Shown: piece after piece, positions 18,619-26,247 of the stretch
Numbering within the stretch: the first letter of the stretch is position 1
Layout of the letters: each line of letters opens with the position of its first letter
DNA from: Actinomadura sp. NBRC 104425
GTDB taxonomy: Bacteria > Actinomycetota > Actinomycetes > Streptosporangiales > Streptosporangiaceae
Assembly (NCBI RefSeq): GCF_030269545.1
Contig: NZ_BSTN01000002.1
Coordinates: 248,001-312,000 of the forward strand
Direction of reading: 5' to 3'
Length of the DNA: 64,000 nt
The notes under the pieces: generated by a model
What the model was told of the DNA's origin: nothing
The model's input: the letters and a program-made list of their open reading frames with translations, nothing else
Database searches by the model: none
Translations under genes and position numbers: made by a program

Positions 18619-18740
18619 GGCGAAACCCTTCTGGTTCTGGACGCGCGGCGGCATCGGCGGTCCGCGCTCGAGGCGCGGCCGTCCGTGTGCCGGTCGCGGT
18701 GGTCGGAAGGAGGCGTCCCGGCGTGATCGACGGGACGGCT

Positions 18741-18796
18741 CGCACGCCCCGCGTCCGCGGGGCGTGCAGGAACGACGCCCCGCGATGGCGGGGCGT
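18741..18796. repeat. two GC hairpins between membrane gene and PCuAC gene
   Basis: GCACGCCCCGCG at 18741-18752 pairs perfectly with CGCGGGGCGTGC at 18755-18766 across a 2-nt loop. A second, imperfect inverted repeat with the same ACGCCCC/GGGGCGT core spans 18774-18796. They lie downstream of the membrane-protein gene and about 120 nt upstream of the PCuAC start, so they could be a terminator, a binding site or both. Confidence 0.65.
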
Positions 18797-18812
18797 GCGG
18801 AGATTGGGCGGC

Positions 18813-19373
18813 TCAGCGCCCCGGGACGGGCGCGGGCGGCCCCCGCAGAACCAGAACGTGGCGAAGCAGCGCGACGCGAGGCCGGGCCGGGGCGTCGGTG
18901 CGCGGCACGGCGCCGCACGGCGGCCGCGGCGCGGGCTCGCCGAGCAGCACCAGCAGCGGCCTGAGCAGGGCGGACGCCGCCAGGCGGGCCAGCCGCCAGA
19001 TGGCGCGCTCGCCGCGGCGCAGCCACCAGGCCGACACGGCCGCGGCGATCAGGTGCGCGGCCGGCATCGCGGCGCCGCCGTCCCCGGCGGCGACCAGCGC
19101 GGGAGCGGTGGGATGGTGGTGCATCCCCCCGGCGCTCATCAGCGCGTGCAGGACGAACTGCCCGCCGAGCAGCCCTCCGAGGATCGTGGGAAGGGAACGC
19201 TCGTGCCCGGCCAGCGGCAGCGCCATGGCCCACATGCCGAAGAACCCCCAGTACAGCGCGTCCGGGGACATCGGCTCACCGGAGGCGGTCCGATGCCCCA
19301 GCGCGGTGAGGCACACGCACACGGCCGCGAAGAGCGCGGACCGTGCGGCGCGGTACGGGGCTGAGGAGGCCAT
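18813..19373 (-). CDS. multi-pass membrane protein next to the copper genes
   Basis: This 186-aa protein has about four hydrophobic segments: SALFAAVCVCLTALGH, ALYWGFFGMWAMALPLAG, ILGGLLGGQFVLHALMSAGG and AAHLIAAAVSAWWL. The second half carries GGMHHHPTAP, a cluster of Met and His that could bind copper. The C-terminal 50 residues are Pro/Arg-rich. GGGAG precedes the ATG. Comparable integral membrane proteins sit next to ECuC/DtpA genes in streptomycetes, which is the basis for linking it to copper; the function is not known. Confidence 0.6.
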   Translation of the reverse strand: MASSAPYRAARSALFAAVCVCLTALGHRTASGEPMSPDALYWGFFGMWAMALPLAGHERSLPTILGGLLGGQFVLHALMSAGGMHHHPTAPALVAAGDGGAAMPAAHLIAAAVSAWWLRRGERAIWRLARLAASALLRPLLVLLGEPAPRPPCGAVPRTDAPARPRVALLRHVLVLRGPPAPVPGR

Positions 19374-19463
19374 GACGCTCCCATGCTGCCACGGGCCCGG
19401 CGCGTGTCGGCACGGGGTGTGCGGAACCGGTCCGGGCCCGGCCGGGACGGGCCGCCGGCGCCG

Positions 19464-20633
19464 TCAGGTCGCGTCGTGCAGCGCCGCCGAGCGGGCCAGG
19501 TGGCGGCCGATCACCATGCGCTGGATCTGGTTGGTGCCCTCGAAGATCTGCATGACCTTGGCCTCGCGCATGTACCGCTCCACCGGGAAGTCGCGGGTGT
19601 AGCCGTACCCGCCGAGCACCTGCACCGCATCGGTGGTGACGCGCATCGCCGAGTCCGTCGCCACCAGCTTGGCCACCGACGCCTGGCGGGAGAACGGCAG
19701 GCCCCGGTCGCGGCGGCGGGCCGCCTCCAGGTACGTGGCCCGCGCCGACTCCACCGCGGCCGCCATGTCGGCCAGCATGAACGCCAGCCCCTGGTGGGCG
19801 ATGACGGGGCGGCCGAACTGCTCGCGCCGCGCCGCGTACCCGACGGCGTGGTCCAGGGCGCCCTGCGCCAGGCCGACCGCGCAGGCGGCGATGCCCAGGC
19901 GGCCCGAGTCCAGCGCCGACAGCGCGATCGGGAACCCCTGGCCCTCGTCGCCGATCCGCCACTCGGCGGGCACCCGCGCGTCGTCGAAGTGCAGCTGCGC
20001 GGTGGTGGAGCCGGTCAGCCCCATCTTGCGTTCGGGCGGCCCGAACGTCAGCCCCGGCATCCGCCCCTCGACCAGGAAGCAGCTGATGCCGCGCGAGCCC
20101 GCGTCCGAGGTGCGGGCGAACAGCGTGTAGAAGTCGGCCTCGCCGCCGTGGGTGATCCAGGTCTTGGTGCCGGTGATCCGGTAGGCCGCGCCGTCCTCGT
20201 CCGGAACGGCCCGGGTGCTCAGCGCGCCCGCGTCCGAGCCCGCGTGCGCCTCCGACAGCGCGTACCCGCCCAGCAGCTCGCCGCCGAGCAGCTCGGGCAG
20301 CCGCTTGCGCTGCTCGTCGGTGCCGTGCACCGCCAGCGGGTAGCACGACAGCGTGTGCACGCTGACGCCGACCGCCACCGACGCCCACACCGCCGCGATC
20401 TCCTCGAGCACCTGCAGATAGACCTCGTACGGCTGGCCTGCGCCGCCGAGCTCCTCCGGGTAGGGCAGCCCGAGCAGCCCGGCCCGGCCGAGCAGCCGGA
20501 AGACCTCGCGGGGGAACTCCTCGGCCTCCTCGGCGGCCGCGGCGCGCGGCGCCAGCTCCTTGCGGACGATCTCGCGGGTCAGCGCGAGGAGGTCCTCGGC
20601 CTCGGGAGTGGGAAGCAGACGTTCGGCAGGCAT
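19464..20633 (-). CDS. acyl-CoA dehydrogenase
   Basis: This FAD-dependent alpha,beta-dehydrogenase of acyl-CoA thioesters has 389 aa, the normal size. It shows the family signatures YALSEAHAGSDAGALSTRA and ITGTKTWITHGGEADFYTLFARTS in the FAD/substrate region. QVLGGYGYTRDFPVERYMREAKVMQIFEGTNQIQRMVIGR is present at the C-terminus in family order; the Glu of IFEGTNQ is the catalytic base. The ATG at 20633 is preferred over a more distal one. It stands alone, so the chain-length specificity and pathway (short-chain fatty or branched-chain acyl-CoA) are open. Confidence 0.93.
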   Translation of the reverse strand: MPAERLLPTPEAEDLLALTREIVRKELAPRAAAAEEAEEFPREVFRLLGRAGLLGLPYPEELGGAGQPYEVYLQVLEEIAAVWASVAVGVSVHTLSCYPLAVHGTDEQRKRLPELLGGELLGGYALSEAHAGSDAGALSTRAVPDEDGAAYRITGTKTWITHGGEADFYTLFARTSDAGSRGISCFLVEGRMPGLTFGPPERKMGLTGSTTAQLHFDDARVPAEWRIGDEGQGFPIALSALDSGRLGIAACAVGLAQGALDHAVGYAARREQFGRPVIAHQGLAFMLADMAAAVESARATYLEAARRRDRGLPFSRQASVAKLVATDSAMRVTTDAVQVLGGYGYTRDFPVERYMREAKVMQIFEGTNQIQRMVIGRHLARSAALHDAT

Positions 20634-20691
20634 GTCCCCATCTTGGCGGATCGTCCGCACTTGCCGCGAGGCGGGCGCCCCTGGGGGCCTT

Positions 20692-20743
20692 GGTCAGGAC
20701 GACAGGTCAGGACGACAGGTCAGGACGACGGGTCAGGACGACA
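20692..20743. repeat. four 13-bp tandem repeats that contain the stop codon of the winged-helix gene
   Basis: GGTCAGGACGACA is repeated four times (one copy ends in G). On the minus strand each unit reads GTCGTCCTGA, which is the last codons plus stop of the gene at 20733-21947. The first copy is the true gene end and the other three lie just beyond it. Confidence 0.85.
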
Positions 20744-21947
20744 GTTCGCGCTCCAGCGGCGTGCGGAAGCGCGGGGTGACCCGTATGCCGTCGAGGAAGG
20801 CGGTGATGCGGGCGGCCTCGGCGTCGACCGCGGCGCGGGCGTCGGCGCCGACGTCCTCCAGCAGGCGCGTGACGATCTCCCCGTCCGGCCGCTGCGCCCA
20901 GCCGCCGACGACGCGGCCGTCCCACCACACCGTGGGGCCGATGTTGCCGTTGCGGTCGAACAGCATCGGCGCGTGGTCGCCGAGGAACCAGCCGCGCTCC
21001 TGCCAGCCCATGGGGGTGGGGTCCAGGGCGGGCAGCAGCGCCGCCCACGGCTCGGCGTCCCGGCCCCCGCCGGCCGCCTCAGCGTCGTCGGCATCGTCGG
21101 CGTCGTCGGCGAGCATGACGCCGGTGCCGCCGCCGTCCAGTCCGACCTCGGCGACGTCCAGGCGGGCCAGGGTCTTGTTCACCTCGCCCGCGGTCCAGCC
21201 CGTCCACCACTTCAGGTCCGAGACGGGGGCGGGACCGAACGCCCGCAGCCAGCGGGTGGCCAACTCGGCGCGCGCGTCGCCCGCGGGCATGTCGGGGATG
21301 CCGCCGGGAAGCCACGTCTCGACGGGATGCCACACGTACTGGCTGCTGATCCACGAGCCGTTGGGGCGGCCCCGCACGATGCGTCCCTCGCAGCCCAGCG
21401 TGACCAGCACCCACGTGGTGACGCCGGTGGGACGCGAGTACGACTTGCCCGGAGCCGTCTCCACCTGCGTGCGCAGGCGCGGCTCGTCGGCGCTGAGCTG
21501 CGCCCCGGTCGCCTCGCCGCGCGCCAGCAGCGCGCGGTGCGCCGCCTCCAGCACGTCGCCGAACCAGGCTTGCGCGTCGGGGATCCCGCCCCGTTCGATC
21601 ATGCGGCTGTAGGTGCGGCGCTGCCTGGCGGCCAGGGGCGTGGCGCAGGACGCCTGCAGTGCCGGGACCAGTTCGACGGGGACGACGAACATGGTGCGGC
21701 GCATCGCCAGCATCCGCAGCAGCGTCCGGTCGTCGTAGAGGGCCTTCTCCACCGCCTCGTGCGTCGCGGTGCGGCTGCGCGCGGCCACCGACAGGAACAC
21801 CGTGGCAGGGTCGGTGGCGTGCAGCGCCACGAGGGAGCGGGCGATCTCGGCGACGTCGTCGGTGCGCGCCGCAGGGGCCAGCCGGTGCCGTGCCGCCGCG
21901 CGTGCCCGGCGCGCGGCGTCCCCCATCGAACGTTTTGTCGAACGCAT
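20733..21947 (-). CDS. winged-helix DNA-binding-domain protein (HTH_42 / DUF1006 type)
   Basis: This 404-aa cytoplasmic protein has the pattern of the HTH_42 winged-helix family, related to the DNA-glycosylase-like YcaQ proteins: ARSLVALHATDPATVFLSV, LYDDRTLLRMLAMRRTMFVVP, LVTLGCEGRIVRGRP and GWQERGWFLGDHAPMLFDRNG. Some relatives repair DNA crosslinks; whether this one does is unknown. A short ADDADDADDA run sits in a linker around residue 285. The ATG at 21947 lies 6 nt after TAGGAT, supporting a leaderless start. The stop is part of a tandem array. Confidence 0.8.
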   Translation of the reverse strand: MRSTKRSMGDAARRARAAARHRLAPAARTDDVAEIARSLVALHATDPATVFLSVAARSRTATHEAVEKALYDDRTLLRMLAMRRTMFVVPVELVPALQASCATPLAARQRRTYSRMIERGGIPDAQAWFGDVLEAAHRALLARGEATGAQLSADEPRLRTQVETAPGKSYSRPTGVTTWVLVTLGCEGRIVRGRPNGSWISSQYVWHPVETWLPGGIPDMPAGDARAELATRWLRAFGPAPVSDLKWWTGWTAGEVNKTLARLDVAEVGLDGGGTGVMLADDADDADDAEAAGGGRDAEPWAALLPALDPTPMGWQERGWFLGDHAPMLFDRNGNIGPTVWWDGRVVGGWAQRPDGEIVTRLLEDVGADARAAVDAEAARITAFLDGIRVTPRFRTPLERELSS

Positions 21948-21953
21948 GAGCGA

Positions 21954-21959
21954 ATCCTA
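21954..21959 (-). promoter_or_regulatory. leaderless -10 box for the winged-helix gene
   Basis: TAGGAT on the minus strand ends 6 nt before the ATG at 21947, and no ribosome-binding site is present. Confidence 0.55.
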
Positions 21960-22008
21960 GGGGGCGGGTCCGACAGGCGCCGCCGGCCGGCCCGTCCCCC
22001 GGGCCGCG

Positions 22009-22341
22009 TCAGCCGTTGTTGGCAATCTTCACGACGATCTTGTCCTGGGTGACGGACTCGACGGACACGTTGAAGCCCTCGGCCTGCTCGGACTCGCCCC
22101 GGGGCACGGTGATCTGCTGACCGGCCACCTTGAGCGTGACGGTGTCGCCCTGGACGCTCACCAGCTCCGCCTTGATGCCGAGAATGGATGCGCTGGCCTC
22201 CACACCGCGGTCGAAGGTGATGGTGCAGGAGTTCACGTTGCAGTCGGTCGTGGCGCCCTCGCTGCTGCACGCCGCCACGGCGGCCAGGGGCAGCAGCGCG
22301 AACGGCAGTACGGTCAGTGCTCGCCGAACTGAGGGGAACAT
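22009..22341 (-). CDS. small lipoprotein of unknown function
   Basis: This 110-aa protein has a signal peptide (VRRALTVLPFALLPLAAVAAC) ending in the lipobox VAAC, with the lipidated Cys near residue 24. The mature part is a small beta-rich domain (TVTLKVAGQQITVPRGE, FNVSVESVTQDKIVVKI) with two Cys close to its start (TDCNVNSCTITF) that could form a disulfide. I do not recognise the family. The ATG lies 7 nt after TAGACT, so it is probably leaderless. Confidence 0.75.
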   Translation of the reverse strand: MFPSVRRALTVLPFALLPLAAVAACSSEGATTDCNVNSCTITFDRGVEASASILGIKAELVSVQGDTVTLKVAGQQITVPRGESEQAEGFNVSVESVTQDKIVVKIANNG

Positions 22342-22348
22342 GGCTGCG

Positions 22349-22354
22349 AGTCTA
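22349..22354 (-). promoter_or_regulatory. leaderless -10 box for the small lipoprotein
   Basis: TAGACT on the minus strand ends 7 nt before the ATG at 22341. Confidence 0.55.
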
Positions 22355-22470
22355 GGTGCCGCACCCCCGCCGCCGGCCCCTCCTGGAGAGTGAACTCCCC
22401 GCGGCCGGAAGTAGTACCCGGCGGTGATGTCCGTGCCGCGCCCTCGGGCCTGCGCGCCTGTGCGTCCTCC

Positions 22471-22500
22471 TGTGTGACCCTGTGTGACCCTGTGTGACCG
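22471..22500. repeat. three 10-bp tandem repeats downstream of a lipoprotein gene
   Basis: TGTGTGACCC is repeated three times (the last ending in G), 17 bp beyond the stop of the minus-strand lipoprotein gene at 22518. The C-terminus of that gene is itself a 21-bp coding repeat. Confidence 0.8.
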
Positions 22501-22517
22501 CCGTGGCGTGCCGCGTG

Positions 22518-23003
22518 TCAGCCGCCCTGGTGGCCTGTCGCGCTGCCCTGATGGCCCGTCGTGCCGCCCTGGTGGCCTCCGCCGCTGTGGTCGGCGCCGT
22601 ACTGGATCTGCCCGCCCAGGTCCTCCTGCAGCGCCTTGAGCGTCTGCTCGGTGCTGACGACGACCCACCGCGGCCCCACCAGGTACGTGCCGCCCCAGGG
22701 CTTGGCCTCCTCCAACCACGCCTGCTGCCCCTGGTCGGTGGTGAAGCTGACCACCGTGAAGCGTCCCTTGCTCGTCTGGCAGGCGCCCTGGGACAGGTCC
22801 GCGACCTTGCGGATGCTGCTCAGCGTGCACCCGGTCTGCTGGGCGAGCTGCTCGGCGGTGGCGGGCTGGGCCTGCTTCACCTGGCCCTGCCCGCCCGCCT
22901 CGCCGCTCGCCCCCGTGCACCCGGCCGCCAGCGGCAGCAGGACCGCGGCGGCACCGCACAGCAGGGCTGCCCTCAAGGGCGATCGGTGATTGTCGGACAC
23001 CAT
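22518..23003 (-). CDS. lipoprotein with Gly-His-Gln repeat tail
   Basis: This 161-aa predicted lipoprotein has a signal peptide with AALLCGAAAVLLPLAAGC, lipid Cys near residue 29. The body is a compact domain of about 85 residues with two Cys (TGCTLSSI and GACQTS) and a WGGTYLVGPRWVVVST segment. The last 20 residues are a near-repeat, GHQGG, GHQGS, GHQGG, which could bind metal. The start ATG at 23003 has GGAGAGG at good spacing; an upstream in-frame ATG is less likely. The domain is not recognised. Confidence 0.72.
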   Translation of the reverse strand: MVSDNHRSPLRAALLCGAAAVLLPLAAGCTGASGEAGGQGQVKQAQPATAEQLAQQTGCTLSSIRKVADLSQGACQTSKGRFTVVSFTTDQGQQAWLEEAKPWGGTYLVGPRWVVVSTEQTLKALQEDLGGQIQYGADHSGGGHQGGTTGHQGSATGHQGG

Positions 23004-23101
23004 GGCCCGTCCTCTCCGGGAAGAGTTGAGCGATTCGCCCACACGTACGGGCGGACGCTTCCACGGGGTTCAGCCGCGGGGAGAGGAGGGGCGAAGGGGG
23101 T

Positions 23102-24355
23102 TCAGGTCATGAGGCGCCCGGCGGCGGCGGCGCGCACGGTTGGCTCCTCGGCGGCGTCGTGATGGAGGCGTTGCAGGCGGATGCGGGTCTCACGGGTGAG
23201 GGGGGCGGTCTCGGCGGCGACCCGGCGCACGCCCTCCTCGCAGTCCCACAGGCCCTCGACGGTGTAGGACTCGGCGGTGTGCGGCGCGGTACGGGTCAAG
23301 GCGGTCAGCACGCGCGGGCGCAGGAACGCATAGGTCGACTCGGTCCAAGCGGTCTTCAGCAGCGGCACGGCCTCGCCGGCGCGCAATCTGCCCAGGCCCT
23401 CGATCGGCCCGGCCGCGTCGCCCCAGTCGCGCCGCTCCAGGGCGTCGCGCAGCTCGCTCATCAGCAACGGGATGTCCTGGCGGGTGCCGTAGCGGGCCAG
23501 GATGTCCAGCGCCATGTCCTGGCATCCGCCGCGGGCCGTCGCCCACGCCCGCGCCCGCGGCACCGCCTCGGGGCCGTACTCGCGCAACGCCCGGCACACC
23601 GCCCCGCCCCATCGGCTGGGCCGCTGCGGCAGCAGCTCCTCGGCCAGGTCCAGCAGGGCCGGGGCGCGTCTGCGGCCGAGCTCGAATATGGCCGCCACGG
23701 CGCCGTCGTCACGCCGCCGGGCGGCCTCCAGCAGCTCGGCCTCGGTCCGCCGGGACTTCTTCGCGCCGGCGGCCCCGGGGCGGCGGACGCGGCCGGTGTC
23801 GCGGCGCCGGGCCAGGGCGTCGGCGATCCGCGGCTGCCGCGCCGCCCAGCTGTCGATCACCGGATTGTGCGGGCCCGCCACCAGGGCGTCCAACGCCGAC
23901 TCGCTGCACCGCGCCGCCACCAGCTCGTCCAGGCCGTGCGTCAGCGCCGGATCGCCCAGGCCGACCAGCGTGTCGATGGCGTCGAACCAGTGGGTGCCCT
24001 CCTCGGCGTACCGGTACAGCGCCGACGCCGCCTCCCGGCGGCTGAGCCGCACCAGGTCCGCCAGCACCTCCAACGCCAGCTGCACCCGCCGCCCGTCGCC
24101 GTCGGCATGGTCGGACGGGGCGAACAGGTGCTCGGCCACCGGGCCGACGGGCAGTTCCAAGTCCACCATCAGACGGGCGTAATAGAGGCCGCGTTCCTCA
24201 CAGCGCGGGTCCCAGCGTGGGTCGCGGCGTATGCAGTCGTAGACGAACTCGCCCGCACCCGGCTTGTCGGCCGCGCGCCGCGCGGCCCGTCCAAGGCCCC
24301 GCTGCAGTTGTCCATGCAGCGTGCCAGCTGATTCCAACACGACCTCGTTGCTCAC
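23102..24355 (-). CDS. helical-repeat (HEAT-like) protein of unknown function
   Basis: This 417-aa cytoplasmic protein is almost entirely alpha-helical, with repeated helix pairs such as VAAIFELGRRRAPALLDLAEELL, AVCRALREYGPEAVPRARAWA and ALTRTAPHTAESYTVEGLWDCEEGVRRVAA. The helix spacing suggests HEAT-type repeats, mainly in the C-terminal half. A basic linker (RRPGAAGAKKSRRTEAE) near residue 195 separates two halves. No catalytic motif is visible. The GTG at 24355 follows CATTCT by 6 nt, a weak leaderless signal. It stands apart from the ABC exporter genes, which are 107 bp upstream of the edge of their own unit. Confidence 0.6.
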   Translation of the reverse strand: MSNEVVLESAGTLHGQLQRGLGRAARRAADKPGAGEFVYDCIRRDPRWDPRCEERGLYYARLMVDLELPVGPVAEHLFAPSDHADGDGRRVQLALEVLADLVRLSRREAASALYRYAEEGTHWFDAIDTLVGLGDPALTHGLDELVAARCSESALDALVAGPHNPVIDSWAARQPRIADALARRRDTGRVRRPGAAGAKKSRRTEAELLEAARRRDDGAVAAIFELGRRRAPALLDLAEELLPQRPSRWGGAVCRALREYGPEAVPRARAWATARGGCQDMALDILARYGTRQDIPLLMSELRDALERRDWGDAAGPIEGLGRLRAGEAVPLLKTAWTESTYAFLRPRVLTALTRTAPHTAESYTVEGLWDCEEGVRRVAAETAPLTRETRIRLQRLHHDAAEEPTVRAAAAGRLMT

Positions 24356-24462
24356 TCAAGCAGAATGCGCACCCGACCACAAAACCGGCAAGTGCTTTAC
24401 CTCGGCGAATCGCCCGCCGCCGCAGGAGCGGACCGCGGCGGCGCCTTTCCGGCGGGGCGGGG

Positions 24463-26247
24463 CTAGATGCGGCGCTGGGCGATCCACGACGCGTGCAGGT
24501 CGGCGTAGACGCCCGGGACGCCGACCAGCTCGCTGTGGGGGCCGCGCTGGACGATCCGCCCCGCGTCGAACACCAGCACCTCGTCGGCGGCCTCGGCCGT
24601 GGACAGCCGGTGGGCGATGGAGATCGCCGTGCGGCCCCGAGTCACCTCGTCCAGCGCGCGCTGGATGCGCACCTCGGTGGCCGGGTCGACGGCGGACGTG
24701 GCCTCGTCCAGCACCAGCAGGTCCGGGTCGGCGATGTAGGCGCGCGCCAGCGCCACCAGCTGACGCTCGCCCGCCGACAAAGACTCGCCGCGCTGCCCCA
24801 CGGGCGTGTCCAGGCCCCGGGGCAGGCCCTCCAGCCAGTCGCCCAGGCCCAGCTCGACCAGCGCCCGCGCCACCTCCTCGTCGGTGGCGTCCGGCCGCCC
24901 GTAGCGGATGTTGTCGCCGAGGGGGGCGTCGAACAGGAAGCCGTCCTGCGGCACCATGACGATGCGCTCGCGCAGGGAGGAGAACCGCACCCGGTCCAGG
25001 GGCACGCCGTCCACCAGCACACGCCCGGACGTCGGGTCCATCAGCCGGGTCAGGAGCTTGGCGAACGTCGTCTTGCCCGAGCCCGTCTCGCCCACGACCG
25101 CCACGCGGCTGCGGGGGGCGATGGTCACGTTCAGGTCGTGCAGAACGGGCGGCCCTCCGGGATAGGCGAACCCGACGCCCTCGAACCGCACCTCGATCGG
25201 CCCGCGCGGCAGCACCTCGCCCGCGTCGCCCGGGTCGGCCACGTCCGGCGCGGTGTCCAGCACGCCCAGCACCCGCCGCCACCCGGCGATCGCGTTCTGC
25301 GCCTCGTTGAGCACCTCCGTGGCGGTCTGCATCGGGCTGACGAACAGGGTGATCAGGAACAGGAACGCCACCAGCTCCCCGGCGGTCAGGTCGCCGCCCA
25401 CCCCCAGCAGCGTCCCCGCCACCACGACCGCGGCGGTCGCCGCGGCCGCCACCAGCTCGCTGGACGGGAACGTCAGCGCCACCAGGCCCTGCGCCCGCGT
25501 CTGCGCCCGCCGGTGCGCCTCGACGGTCTCGTCGACGCGGCGGGCGGTGCGGTCCTCGGCCGCGTAGGCGCGGATCACCGAGGCGCCCACCACCGCCTCG
25601 CTCACCGCGGCCAGCAGGTCGCCCATCCGCTCGCGGACCCGGGTGTAGGCGGCCGACAGCATCCGCTGGAAGCGGCGCAGCGCGAACGCCAGCGGCACGA
25701 ACGCCGCCCACACCAGCAGCGCCAGCGGCCAGGAGTACACGGCCATGAGCACGCTGGCCACCACCAGCTGCCCGGTCGACATGATGATCAGCAGCCCGCC
25801 CCACTGCATGAACTGGCTGATCTGGTCCACGTCACCGGTCACCCGCGACACCAGCGCGCCGCGCCGCTCGGAGCTCTGGGTGAGCATGGACAGGTCGTGC
25901 ACGTGCCGGAACGCCTTGATCCGCAGCGTGGCCAGCCCGGACTCGGTGGTCCGGTAGAGCCGCACGTTCATCGCGTAGGCGCTCAGCGCCGTCACGGCCA
26001 CCGCCGCCGCGCACGCCAGCACGGCGGTGCGGACGAACCCGATGTCGGGCCCGCCCGGCCCGCCCAGCCCCTTGTCGATCGTCTGCTGCACCGCGATCGG
26101 CACCACCACCCGGCCCGCCGTCGCCAGCGCCGCCAGCAGCAGCGTGCCGGCCAGGCCCGCGCGGAACTCGGGGCTGAGCCGCAGCCCGCGGCGCAGCGTG
26201 GTCAGCGCGCCCTCGCCGGCGGCCGCCGCCTCGTTGAGCGCGGTCAC
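24463..26247 (-). CDS. ABC exporter half-transporter with canonical nucleotide site
   Basis: This type IV ABC exporter subunit of 594 aa has a six-helix transmembrane domain (about 1-330) followed by an ATPase domain. Walker A is VVGETGSGKTTFAKLL, Walker B ends LLVLDEATSAVD with the catalytic Glu, and the H-loop is intact in SIAHRLST. Its signature motif, however, is LSAGERQ instead of LSGGQ. The GTG start overlaps the stop of the upstream subunit by 4 nt. Together they should form an asymmetric heterodimer. The substrate (drug, lipid or peptide) is not predictable. Confidence 0.92.
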   Translation of the reverse strand: MTALNEAAAAGEGALTTLRRGLRLSPEFRAGLAGTLLLAALATAGRVVVPIAVQQTIDKGLGGPGGPDIGFVRTAVLACAAAVAVTALSAYAMNVRLYRTTESGLATLRIKAFRHVHDLSMLTQSSERRGALVSRVTGDVDQISQFMQWGGLLIIMSTGQLVVASVLMAVYSWPLALLVWAAFVPLAFALRRFQRMLSAAYTRVRERMGDLLAAVSEAVVGASVIRAYAAEDRTARRVDETVEAHRRAQTRAQGLVALTFPSSELVAAAATAAVVVAGTLLGVGGDLTAGELVAFLFLITLFVSPMQTATEVLNEAQNAIAGWRRVLGVLDTAPDVADPGDAGEVLPRGPIEVRFEGVGFAYPGGPPVLHDLNVTIAPRSRVAVVGETGSGKTTFAKLLTRLMDPTSGRVLVDGVPLDRVRFSSLRERIVMVPQDGFLFDAPLGDNIRYGRPDATDEEVARALVELGLGDWLEGLPRGLDTPVGQRGESLSAGERQLVALARAYIADPDLLVLDEATSAVDPATEVRIQRALDEVTRGRTAISIAHRLSTAEAADEVLVFDAGRIVQRGPHSELVGVPGVYADLHASWIAQRRI

